Assembly: GCA_910576975.1 (NCBI GenBank)
Contig: CAJTJY010000020.1
Span: forward strand, 15,103-79,102
DNA: 64,000 nucleotides
Source of the DNA: an uncultured Lachnospiraceae bacterium
Lineage (GTDB): Bacteria > Bacillota > Clostridia > Lachnospirales > Lachnospiraceae
Reading direction: 5' to 3'
The notes beneath the pieces are model-generated. The model did no database searches. It saw only the letters and a program-made list of their open reading frames with translations, and was not told the DNA's origin. A program made the position numbers and the translations under genes. Below, in pieces: positions 25,238 through 32,747 of the stretch. Each line of letters opens with the position of its first letter. Within the stretch, counting starts at the first letter, position 1.

Positions 25238-26998
25238 ATGGAAAAGAAAGATAAGAGATATCAGGGCAGAACCTTAAGGAAAGTCTTAACCTATATCAAA
25301 GCTTACCGTCTATATTTGGCGATGTCGTTAGTATTTGCTGTGACGACGGTGGCAGCGACCTTGTATATCCCGGTGCTTACCGGGCGTGCCATTGATCATG
25401 TTCTGGCGCCTGGGCAAGTGAATTTTTTGGTCCTCACAAAGCTGCTTTGGCAGATGGGGATTATTATACTAGTGACTGCGCTGGCGCAATGGCTGATGAA
25501 TGTGTGTAACAATAAGATTACCTATGAAGTGGTGCAAGATGTCCGCAGAGAGGCGTTTGCCAAAATTGAGATCCTTCCTTTGAAATATATAGACGGTCAC
25601 TCTCATGGAGAATTAGTAAGCCGGGTGATTGCGGACGTGGATCAGTTTGCGGATGGCCTGCTGATGGGATTCTCTCAGCTATTTACCGGGGCGGTCACGA
25701 TTTTAGGCACGTTGTTGTTTATGCTGAATATTAATCTTAAGATTACGCTCGTGGTAGTCCTTGTAACCCCTGTATCGCTTTTTGTGGCAAGCTTTATTGC
25801 CAGGCGGACATTTTCTATGTTCATGCTTCAGTCTGCCACTCGGGGAGAACAGACGTCATTAATTAATGAAATGATCGAAAATCAGAAAGTCGTGCAAGCA
25901 TTTTCCAAAGAGAAAGACGTTCTGGAGAAATTTGACGAAATCAATGGCAGGTTGGAAAAGGCGTCTTTGGAGGCAACCTTTTTTTCCTCTCTGACCAACC
26001 CGGGCACTCGCTTTGTCAACAGCCTGGTTTATACCGGGGTGGCTCTGGCAGGAGCGCTATTTGCGATGGCTGGCGGCAGCACTTTCACGGTGGGACAGCT
26101 TTCTTGTTTTTTAAGTTATGCAAATCAGTACACCAAGCCGTTTAATGAGATCTCTGGCGTGGTCACGGAATTGCAGAATGCCCTTGCATGTGCTGAAAGG
26201 ATCTTTGCCTTGATCGAGGAGCAGCCGCAGGTTCCAGAGCCGCAGCAGGCAAAGGCTTTGGAGCATGTCGAGGGGAATGTGGAACTTGAACATGTGTATT
26301 TTTCTTATCATCCAGGGCAGAATTTGATTGAGGACTTTAATCTCAAGGTTAAACCTGGGCAGCGGGTGGCAATTGTAGGACCGACTGGATGCGGAAAGAC
26401 GACGCTGATCAATCTGCTGATGCGTTTTTATGATGTGGATGGCGGAAGCATTGAGGTGGAAGGCAAGGATATCAGAGAAGTGACTCGCAAGAGCCTTAGA
26501 GAGAGTTATGGCATGGTTTTGCAGGAGACATGGTTGAAAACGGGAACCATCCGCGAAAACCTTAAGATGGGAAAACCCGAAGCCACCGAAGAGCAATTAT
26601 TAGAGGCGGCAAAAGCCGCCCATGCCCATAGCTTTATCAAGCGTCTTCCCAATGGGTATGACACGGTGATCGGAGAGGATGGAGGGAGCTTGTCGGCAGG
26701 TCAAAAGCAATTATTATGCATTGCCCGGGTGATGCTTTGCTTGCCGCCGATGCTGATTTTGGATGAAGCGACTTCCTCGATCGACACTAGAACGGAGATG
26801 AAGATACAAAATGCTTTTGCAAGGATGATGAAAGGGCGCACCAGCTTTATTGTGGCGCACCGTCTTTCTACGATTCAGGAAGCAGACATTATCCTGGTGA
26901 TGAAAGACGGGCATATTTTGGAACAGGGAAGCCATAAAGAGTTGCTAGAGCAGAAAGGCTTTTATTCAGAGCTTTACAACAGCCAGTTTGCGGTATAA
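25238..26998 (+). CDS. Heterodimeric ABC exporter subunit, canonical ATPase
   Basis: Second half transporter, 586 aa, with a six-helix membrane domain (~1-320) and an ATPase domain (~350-586). Walker A is GPTGCGKTT, Walker B LILDEATSSID with the catalytic glutamate, and the switch histidine is in IVAHRLST. Its own signature is LSAGQKQLLCIARVM, slightly altered (A for the first G). With the preceding subunit it should form one functional and one degenerate ATP site. ATG 25238 follows AGGAGG by 5 nt. Element B follows the gene. Confidence 0.93.
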   Translation: MEKKDKRYQGRTLRKVLTYIKAYRLYLAMSLVFAVTTVAATLYIPVLTGRAIDHVLAPGQVNFLVLTKLLWQMGIIILVTALAQWLMNVCNNKITYEVVQDVRREAFAKIEILPLKYIDGHSHGELVSRVIADVDQFADGLLMGFSQLFTGAVTILGTLLFMLNINLKITLVVVLVTPVSLFVASFIARRTFSMFMLQSATRGEQTSLINEMIENQKVVQAFSKEKDVLEKFDEINGRLEKASLEATFFSSLTNPGTRFVNSLVYTGVALAGALFAMAGGSTFTVGQLSCFLSYANQYTKPFNEISGVVTELQNALACAERIFALIEEQPQVPEPQQAKALEHVEGNVELEHVYFSYHPGQNLIEDFNLKVKPGQRVAIVGPTGCGKTTLINLLMRFYDVDGGSIEVEGKDIREVTRKSLRESYGMVLQETWLKTGTIRENLKMGKPEATEEQLLEAAKAAHAHSFIKRLPNGYDTVIGEDGGSLSAGQKQLLCIARVMLCLPPMLILDEATSSIDTRTEMKIQNAFARMMKGRTSFIVAHRLSTIQEADIILVMKDGHILEQGSHKELLEQKGFYSELYNSQFAV

Positions 26999-27031
26999 TC
27001 ATTCTAAAACGCTCTTTGGATGATGCCATTC

Positions 27032-27340
27032 AAAATAGTTTGGTTTGAGTTTCCCCATTTTGCAATTCATAGTGCCAAAAGGTTTCCATCACAAAGTGAT
27101 GAAAACACTTTGCACATAAAAGAGGCTGTCGCACGAATGTCTTCACTTGTTCAAAAGGTTTCCATTGCAAGGCAATGCAAACAAAATACACAAAAGTCAT
27201 CTTAGAAAGCTAGCTTTCCAGAGTGATTTTTGTGTATTCTGTCTTTGCCGCATGAGCGGCAAGACCTTTTAAACAAGTGAAGACATTCGTGCCTTTTGGC
27301 ACTATGAATTGCTAAATGGGGAAACTCGAAAAATAGTTTG
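27032..27340 (+). mobile_element. Palindromic MITE-like element, copy B, nested form, with flanking 11 bp repeats
   Basis: Element 27043-27329 (287 bp), flanked by perfect direct repeats AAAATAGTTTG (27032-27042, 27330-27340). The outer arms (27044-27083, 27292-27329) match copy A with a few changes. Inside is a second pair of arms, 29 bp with one mismatch (27131-27159 and 27264-27292, beginning GCACGAATGTCTTC), and inside that a third imperfect inverted repeat (27185-27210 with 27213-27238). Small hairpins: 27087-27101, 27163-27177 and 27245-27262. Same orientation as copy A. No coding frame. The right repeat ends 4 nt before a -35. Confidence 0.85.
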
Positions 27341-27344
27341 AATA

Positions 27345-27372
27345 TTGACAGTTGTTCTCTAATCATTATAAA
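27345..27372 (+). promoter_or_regulatory. Promoter of the small-ORF/HipA-like pair
   Basis: Perfect TTGACA at 27345-27350, 16 bp, TATAAA at 27367-27372. It lies just right of element B and 54 bp before the first start codon. Confidence 0.75.
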
Positions 27373-27425
27373 ATAACATATATCGGCCATGAAATCGAAT
27401 CAAGTTGGTAAGGAGGTTGTAAAGC

Positions 27426-27650
27426 ATGGGCGGCGAGGATGCTTTAGAGGAGATAGAGGAATTTTTAAACAGCAAAACAGATGAAGACAGCGTATTATTT
27501 GAGAAGGAGGAAGCAAAATTTGAACGCATCCGTTCTGAAATGATGGCGTATGTATGTGAAATTGTAAATCAACGTTATGGCGGCTCCGGGCTGCAGGATG
27601 CGGTAGCAAATTGGGAAAAGTATAAGGATGAGGTATTATCTAAAATATAG
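27426..27650 (+). CDS. Small acidic protein overlapping a HipA-like kinase gene
   Basis: A 74 aa protein of unknown family, rich in Glu in its first half (DALEEIEEFLNSKTDEDS) and predicted helical; no helix-turn-helix is obvious. A consensus AAGGAGG precedes its ATG and a strong promoter lies upstream, so it is expressed. Its last 23 nt overlap the next gene in another frame, so the two are translated together. The position is that of an antitoxin or regulatory partner of the HipA-like protein, but HipB-type DNA-binding features are not seen. Function is inferred from context only. Confidence 0.65.
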   Translation: MGGEDALEEIEEFLNSKTDEDSVLFEKEEAKFERIRSEMMAYVCEIVNQRYGGSGLQDAVANWEKYKDEVLSKI

Positions 27651-28695
27651 AGATTTTGACGTCGTAAGTTTTGATGCGGCTGCGCAGGAAGTGGAAGTGC
27701 TGCATAAACATTTTCTGCCAATACAGCTTCAGTCTGTAAAACATGATTTTACCATGATACGCAAATTTTGTTCTGGGCGTATTTTGATGATGAATAGAAA
27801 ATTTTGCAAGGACATATTGACTTGCTATGGGGTGGATGACCAGACAGACTTAGGAATCTGCCTGGCATGCAGCGGACTGAGTTTTCGGGACTGCTATTGG
27901 CTCTGTCCAGAAGACAGCAGAACGTCGTGGAAAAATATCAATTTATTTGATAACGAATTTTCTTTCGACTTGTCGAAGACGGCTTTGACAGGGATCCCAA
28001 GCGTTCCCAATGATTCTGTGTATACAGGAGAATTGACGGGACTGGGCACCCGGGCGAAAGGCTTTTTCAGGAGCGGAGACAAGATACTGCTTGTCAAGGA
28101 TGAATCAAGGGATGAGATTAACTCTGAGATTTTAACTTACTATATCGCAAGGCTTTTGGATTTGAGGTGTACGAAATATGAGAATAGAATAATATTTGGA
28201 AAACATTGCTCGGTCTGTGCGCTGCAGACCTCGGTGGACGCTGAATTAATCCCATGCAGGGATTATATGGAATTATATCAGGAACACAGATTATCCTGGC
28301 AGAGTGAGACTTACCGTGCCTTTATGAAAACGGGCGGCGTAGATTTTGTAAAGATGCAGATTCTGGATTATCTAATATTGAACACAGACAGGAACCGTGA
28401 CAATTACGGGATGATTCGAGTCAATGGAAGCATGGCGGGGATGTATCCGATGTTTGACCATGACAGTGCGTTTAAGGGGATTGGGACAAATGGGATATAT
28501 TTTCCCTCTGGGATGACATTTGCCGACACCTTGTCTTATTTAAAGCAGACAGAAGAATATGCGTCTATACGCGGCAATTTGCAAGATTTTGTAAAAAGCC
28601 TGGAGTCAGATAAAGTAAAAGAGCTGTTTCTGGCGCTCAAGAGCATCTCGGTGTATCAAGCCGTGCGGGAGCGGGCAAAGCGCTTGCTGGATTAG
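27628..28695 (+). CDS. HipA-fold kinase-like protein
   Basis: 355 aa. The C-terminal half resembles the HipA/PI-kinase-like fold: a possible ATP-binding lysine in ILLVKDE (K157), a helix glutamate in NSEILTYYIARLL (E167), the catalytic loop as NTDRNRDNYG (residues 252-261) and the metal-binding MFDHDSAF (275-282). These correspond to the HxDRHxxN and DxxxSF motifs of HipA C-terminal domains. The N-terminal ~130 residues show no recognisable domain. It begins inside the small upstream ORF. HipA toxins phosphorylate aminoacyl-tRNA synthetases; whether this one does so is unknown. Several cysteines lie between residues 60 and 210. Confidence 0.68.
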   Translation: MRYYLKYRDFDVVSFDAAAQEVEVLHKHFLPIQLQSVKHDFTMIRKFCSGRILMMNRKFCKDILTCYGVDDQTDLGICLACSGLSFRDCYWLCPEDSRTSWKNINLFDNEFSFDLSKTALTGIPSVPNDSVYTGELTGLGTRAKGFFRSGDKILLVKDESRDEINSEILTYYIARLLDLRCTKYENRIIFGKHCSVCALQTSVDAELIPCRDYMELYQEHRLSWQSETYRAFMKTGGVDFVKMQILDYLILNTDRNRDNYGMIRVNGSMAGMYPMFDHDSAFKGIGTNGIYFPSGMTFADTLSYLKQTEEYASIRGNLQDFVKSLESDKVKELFLALKSISVYQAVRERAKRLLD

Positions 28696-28768
28696 TTCTT
28701 TTCATCTTTGGCTGCTAAGCGGATAAAGCCGTTCGAAATAATTGTCGAAATTGAAAGAATATTTTCTT

Positions 28769-28797
28769 TTGACAGGAATTTATCACTGTGATATACT
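28769..28797 (+). promoter_or_regulatory. Promoter of veg
   Basis: TTGACA at 28769-28774, 17 bp, TATACT at 28792-28797 with a TGA extension before it. A near-consensus, probably strong promoter. Confidence 0.8.
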
Positions 28798-28889
28798 AAA
28801 AAGGATAGAAGTTGTCAATGGGAAACCTGGTAAGTGGATTTTGGCGCTTGGCGCAGAGTTTTTCCAAATTTTGAAATGAGGTGGAAAGA

Positions 28890-29138
28890 ATGGCAATAAA
28901 GCAGGCAGATATCAATAAAGTACGGGCATCTGTGTTTGGACAGTTGGGGAATAAGGTTATGATCCAGCTGGACAGAGGACGTAATCGGATTGATGTGCAA
29001 CAAGGCGTGATTCAGGGGGCTTACCCTTCCGTGTTTACCATTTTGGTTGATGATGAAAATGAAAAGAATCCACCTCAGCTTCTTTCCTTTAGTTATGCAG
29101 ACGTGCTCACCAGGGATGTAAGAATGAAATTGTGCTGA
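28890..29138 (+). CDS. veg: Veg family protein
   Basis: An 82 aa protein of the Veg family, known in Bacillus as a strongly transcribed small protein that stimulates biofilm gene expression. Recognised from VFGQLGNKVMIQLDRGRNR and the SFSYADVLT end. It folds as a small SH3-like barrel in the family. ATG 28890 has GAGGTGG 6 nt upstream, better than the GTG at 28881. Its near-consensus promoter fits the strong expression of veg in Bacillus, where it is also near the origin. Confidence 0.88.
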   Translation: MAIKQADINKVRASVFGQLGNKVMIQLDRGRNRIDVQQGVIQGAYPSVFTILVDDENEKNPPQLLSFSYADVLTRDVRMKLC

Positions 29139-29223
29139 TTTTTAATCAGCGGAGTAATAGCAAGAATAAAACGCTCTGATTCTGAATAGAATGTACCAAT
29201 ATTCAGGAGAGGAGCGTTTTATT

Positions 29224-30783
29224 TTGGATTTGCAAAAAAAATACATACATATGAATCGGGAAAAGGGAAAAGCTGTGACCCAGATTACGCTGGACGATGA
29301 TTTTAATGTGCCGGATATGAAACCAGACTTGATCCGCATCATTTTGGATAAAGGGGAGCTAGTGCTGGATGAGACTACGATTACCCAGGATCACGTTTGG
29401 CTGAAGGGGGTGCTTAAATTTTCCTTGTTGTACCGCAGCGATCAGCCGGATGGTCAAATCAATACCATGACAGGAGAAATTCCTTTTCAGGAAAGCCTTG
29501 CCATTGACGGCGCCAACGAATACGACACGGCAAAAATGAAATGGGAGATGGAAGATCTCTCGATTGGCATCATCAACTCCAGGAAATTAAGCGTCAAAGC
29601 GCTGGTAGCGCTGAAAGCGGTTATTGATGAGATTTATGACGAGGAGCTTATTACTGGAGTCGACAGAGAGGGAGGCGTGCAGCTTTTATCCCAGAATTTG
29701 TCGGCAATGGAATTGTTTCTGGCAAAGAAAGACACTTTCCGGTTTAAGGAAGAAATCCTGCTGCCTTCCAACAAGCCTAATATCAGGGAGATTTTATGGA
29801 AGAGCGTACAGCTTAGGGGCGTGGAAATGCGCCTTGCGGACCAGCAGTTAAATTTAAAAGGAGAGGCGTTGGCATTTGTCCTTTATGAGGGGGAAGAGGA
29901 GGAGGAACATCTGCAGTGGATGGAGACGGCCCTGCCATTTTCCGGCGTGATTGATTGCAATGGATGCAGGGAAGAAATGATTGCCGACGTATTCTATGAA
30001 GTTTCTGGAATAGAGCTGGACGCAAAACCAGATTATGATGGCGAAGAGCGCATGTTGCACTTAGAGATGGTGCTGGATTTGGAAATTCAGATTTTCACGG
30101 AGGAGGAGACTCAGATAGTGGCGGATCTTTATGCCGTGAACGAGAAACTCAACCCTGTGTATCAGGACACGTTATTCGAAAAGCTGCTGTTAAAAAATGC
30201 CTCGAAATGCAAAATTTCAGAAAAAGTAAGCATTGATAAAAATCAGGAGCCTATTTTGCAGATTTGCGCTAGTGAAGGATATGCGGTGGCGGAACAGGCA
30301 GAGATCGTTGAGGGAGGCATCCAGGTGGAGGGCACGCTGCAGGTGACGATTCTCTACGTGACGGCGGACGACCGGATGCCAGTCGCCTCGGTCAAGGACA
30401 TTTTGCCTTTCCATTATCTAATTGAAGTTCCTGGCATCAATGCCAACTGCCGCTATCATCTTCAGACTGGCATAGATCAGCTTACCACGGTAATGACTGA
30501 CAGCAGCCAGGTGGAAGTAAAGGCTGTGTTGAGCTTGAATTGCATCGTGTTCCAGCAGCAACAAGTGAAAAAGATTACCGACGTGGAGCAGGCGCCCCTG
30601 GATATGGGAGAATTACAGGAAAGTCCTGGGATCATTGGATATATTGTCAAAGAGGGAGATCAGCTTTGGGACATTGCCAAAGAGAACTTCACTACGATAT
30701 CTGAGATCGTAAAGACGAACCAGCTTTCTTCGGAACAGATTCGCAGCGGAGATAAAATATTGATTATTAAAACGGTAGGGTGA
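29224..30783 (+). CDS. SPOCS (DUF3794) and LysM domain protein
   Basis: 519 aa. Three DUF3794/SPOCS-type regions (about residues 25-130, 165-280 and 320-420, the first with FNVPDMKPDLIRIIL) are followed by a C-terminal LysM domain (GYIVKEGDQLWDIAKENF, ~470-517). In Clostridia such proteins are linked to the spore coat, with the LysM for peptidoglycan binding (as in SafA or SipL). SipL of Clostridioides difficile has the same architecture and binds SpoIVA. The start is taken as TTG 29224, with GAGAGGAG 9 nt upstream; an ATG at 29191 precedes the site and is unlikely. No signal peptide, as expected for a mother-cell protein. Confidence 0.85.
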   Translation: MDLQKKYIHMNREKGKAVTQITLDDDFNVPDMKPDLIRIILDKGELVLDETTITQDHVWLKGVLKFSLLYRSDQPDGQINTMTGEIPFQESLAIDGANEYDTAKMKWEMEDLSIGIINSRKLSVKALVALKAVIDEIYDEELITGVDREGGVQLLSQNLSAMELFLAKKDTFRFKEEILLPSNKPNIREILWKSVQLRGVEMRLADQQLNLKGEALAFVLYEGEEEEEHLQWMETALPFSGVIDCNGCREEMIADVFYEVSGIELDAKPDYDGEERMLHLEMVLDLEIQIFTEEETQIVADLYAVNEKLNPVYQDTLFEKLLLKNASKCKISEKVSIDKNQEPILQICASEGYAVAEQAEIVEGGIQVEGTLQVTILYVTADDRMPVASVKDILPFHYLIEVPGINANCRYHLQTGIDQLTTVMTDSSQVEVKAVLSLNCIVFQQQQVKKITDVEQAPLDMGELQESPGIIGYIVKEGDQLWDIAKENFTTISEIVKTNQLSSEQIRSGDKILIIKTVG

Positions 30784-30792
30784 CGAAAGGAC

Positions 30793-30826
30793 GGCGGAAT
30801 GATTTCGCTGTCCTTTCCGCCGTTTG
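30793..30826 (+). terminator. Possible terminator after the SPOCS gene
   Basis: GGCGGAA (30793-30799) pairs with TTCCGCC (30815-30821), then GTTTG. The tail is weak. Confidence 0.45.
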
Positions 30827-30847
30827 AAAATTTCATTTGTTCCCTAG

Positions 30848-30876
30848 TTGCTATCACGGGAAGATGATGTTATAAT
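30848..30876 (+). promoter_or_regulatory. Promoter of the NlpC/P60 gene
   Basis: TTGCTA at 30848-30853, 17 bp, perfect TATAAT at 30871-30876, 44 bp before the start. Confidence 0.7.
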
Positions 30877-30919
30877 CACTTTGAATAAGCATTGACAGAA
30901 ACCTTAGAAGGAGGCCTTT

Positions 30920-32200
30920 ATGAAGTTGAAGAAGCTAACGGCGGCATTGTTGGTATTTGCGCTTGGATTATCCCAATTCAGCGTTGCTTTGGCAAACCGA
31001 AAGTCAGATGCGGAAAACGCCAAGCAGAAAGCAGAAGAGAATTTAAGGTCAAAACAGAACGAGATTGAAAGCATAGAACGGGAACAAGGACAGCTTCAGG
31101 AGGAGATCAATGCCCTGGACGCGGAGCTTGTAAACGTAATTATCGAATTAACCACATTGGAAGAAGAGCTTTCCATAAAGCAGGACGAGCTAGAGCAGAC
31201 AAAGGAAGATTTAAAACAGGCAAAGAAAGATGAAAAACGGCAGTATGAAGCTATGAAGCTGAGGATTCGCTTCATGTATGAAAAGGGCGACAGCGCCATG
31301 CTTACCAGTATTCTAGAGTCTAAAAGCATTGCGGATTTGCTCAACCGGGTGGGATATGTAAACGACGTGTATGAGTATGATCGCAATCTTTTGACGGAAT
31401 ACGAGGAGACGAAAGACCAGGTGGCGCAGCTTCAAAAGCAGCAGAAACAGGAAGTTGCAGCGCTAGAGCAGAAGCGCCAGGAGCATCAGGCGGCAGAGGC
31501 GAGTTATCGTACGATGATTGCACAGAAACAGGACGAGGTGTCGGATTTTGACAATCTGCTTGCCAAGGCTCAGTCGCTTGCAGCACAGTATCAAGACACC
31601 ATCGATGAGCAGAATCTCATCATCGCTCAGGAAAATGAGCGTGAGGAGCGCGAACGCCGGGAGCGTGAAGAACAGGAACGCCGGGCAAGAGAAGAACAGG
31701 AGCGCTTGGAACGCCAGGAGCAGATTCGACAGCAACAGCAGGCGAGCAGCGCAGGAAGCAGTTCTGGCGGCGGTAATTCTGTAGCTTCAGGTGGAGGTGG
31801 AGATTCCAGTCAGCCAGCAGACAACGGCGGCAAGGATCCCGGTTATTCTACTGGCGTAAGCGGCAGCTCGATCGTTCAATATGCATTGAATTTTGTAGGC
31901 AATCCATATGTCTGGGGAGGAAAAGATCCCAATACAGGCGCAGACTGTAGTGGCTTTACCAGTTATGTGTATGCTCATTTCGGGATCAGCATTCCCAGCT
32001 ATTCTTATTCTCAGCGTTCTGTGGGAAAGGAAGTCAGCTATGCCAATGCCAAGGCGGGTGATTTGATCTGCTATAATGGTCATGTGGCAATTTATATGGG
32101 TAATGGTCAGATCGTCCACGCCAAGGGGACCGCATATGGGATCGTGGCTTATGATAATGCTACTTATCGTCCCATCGTCACCGTGCGGCGGGTATTATAG
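30920..32200 (+). CDS. Secreted coiled-coil NlpC/P60 peptidoglycan hydrolase
   Basis: 426 aa, similar in plan to CwlO/PcsB-type endopeptidases. A signal peptide (LTAALLVFALGLSQFSVALA) is followed by a long coiled coil (residues ~27-270, rich in E, Q, R, K) that ends in an R/E-rich stretch, then a Gly/Ser linker, and an NlpC/P60 domain (~315-426). The catalytic cysteine is in TGADCSGFTSYVY and the histidine in YNGHVAIYMG. In CwlO-like proteins the coiled coil is the docking site for FtsEX. It likely cuts D-Glu-DAP bonds during growth or division. GGAGG precedes the ATG. Confidence 0.92.
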   Translation: MKLKKLTAALLVFALGLSQFSVALANRKSDAENAKQKAEENLRSKQNEIESIEREQGQLQEEINALDAELVNVIIELTTLEEELSIKQDELEQTKEDLKQAKKDEKRQYEAMKLRIRFMYEKGDSAMLTSILESKSIADLLNRVGYVNDVYEYDRNLLTEYEETKDQVAQLQKQQKQEVAALEQKRQEHQAAEASYRTMIAQKQDEVSDFDNLLAKAQSLAAQYQDTIDEQNLIIAQENEREERERREREEQERRAREEQERLERQEQIRQQQQASSAGSSSGGGNSVASGGGGDSSQPADNGGKDPGYSTGVSGSSIVQYALNFVGNPYVWGGKDPNTGADCSGFTSYVYAHFGISIPSYSYSQRSVGKEVSYANAKAGDLICYNGHVAIYMGNGQIVHAKGTAYGIVAYDNATYRPIVTVRRVL

Positions 32201-32227
32201 AGGGACAAGCGTTCCCAAATGACTTTG

Positions 32228-32291
32228 TTTGCGCTAGAAAGCGCGCAGAATGGAGGTAGTTTGTGCTGAAAAGCGCACAGAATGGAGGAAA
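32228..32291 (+). repeat. Tandem duplication of hairpin plus Shine-Dalgarno before yqeY
   Basis: Two 32 bp units in tandem: 32228-32259 and 32260-32291. Each has a short hairpin (GCGCT-AGAA-AGCGC; TGTGCT-GAAA-AGCGCA) followed by CAGAATGGAGG. The second unit's GGAGG serves ATG 32294; the first GGAGG has no start at the right distance. The stem differences between units keep pairing (one G-T wobble). Confidence 0.75.
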
Positions 32292-32293
32292 TT

Positions 32294-32731
32294 ATGGATA
32301 TTAAGACGTTACAGAGTGATATGGTTGCGGCAATGAAAGCAAAAGATAAAGGCAGGAAAGACGCTATTTCCGCACTTGTTTCAGCAGTCAAAAAAGCGGC
32401 GATTGACGAGGGATGCAGGGAAGACATTAAAGAAGCTCTGGTGGAGCGGGTGATACTAAAGGAATTAAAAACCGCCAAAGAACAGTTGGATACTTGCCCG
32501 TCAGAACGCACAGACTTATTAGAAGAGTATCAGCTTCGTTATGACGTGATTCAGGAATATGCACCTGCTCTTATGTCTCAGGAGGAAGTGGAAGCTTATA
32601 TTACAGAGAAGTTTGCAGAGATCGTGGCAACCAAGAACAAGGGACAGATTATGAAGGCGGTCATGGCAGAGCTGAAAGGCAAAGCGGACGGAACAGTTAT
32701 CAATCAAGTAGTCGCAGGATTATGCAAGTAG
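32294..32731 (+). CDS. GatB/YqeY domain protein
   Basis: A 145 aa helical protein of the YqeY family, related to the tRNA-binding tail domain of GatB. Recognised by LQSDMVAAMKAKDKGRKDAIS near the start and the end MKAVMAELKGKADGTVINQVV. Its precise role (a tRNA amidotransferase-related or transamidation accessory function) is not established. ATG 32294 has GGAGG 5 nt upstream; ATG 32282 would lie before that site. The gene is 16 bp from cca, so both probably act in tRNA metabolism. Confidence 0.85.
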   Translation: MDIKTLQSDMVAAMKAKDKGRKDAISALVSAVKKAAIDEGCREDIKEALVERVILKELKTAKEQLDTCPSERTDLLEEYQLRYDVIQEYAPALMSQEEVEAYITEKFAEIVATKNKGQIMKAVMAELKGKADGTVINQVVAGLCK

Positions 32732-32747
32732 AAAGCAGGAAATGACC

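Noticed and set aside
23215..27329. A and B as ends of a composite transposon carrying the ABC exporter
   Set aside because: Each copy has its own different target repeat, so they are independent insertions; the exporter genes look like ordinary chromosomal genes.
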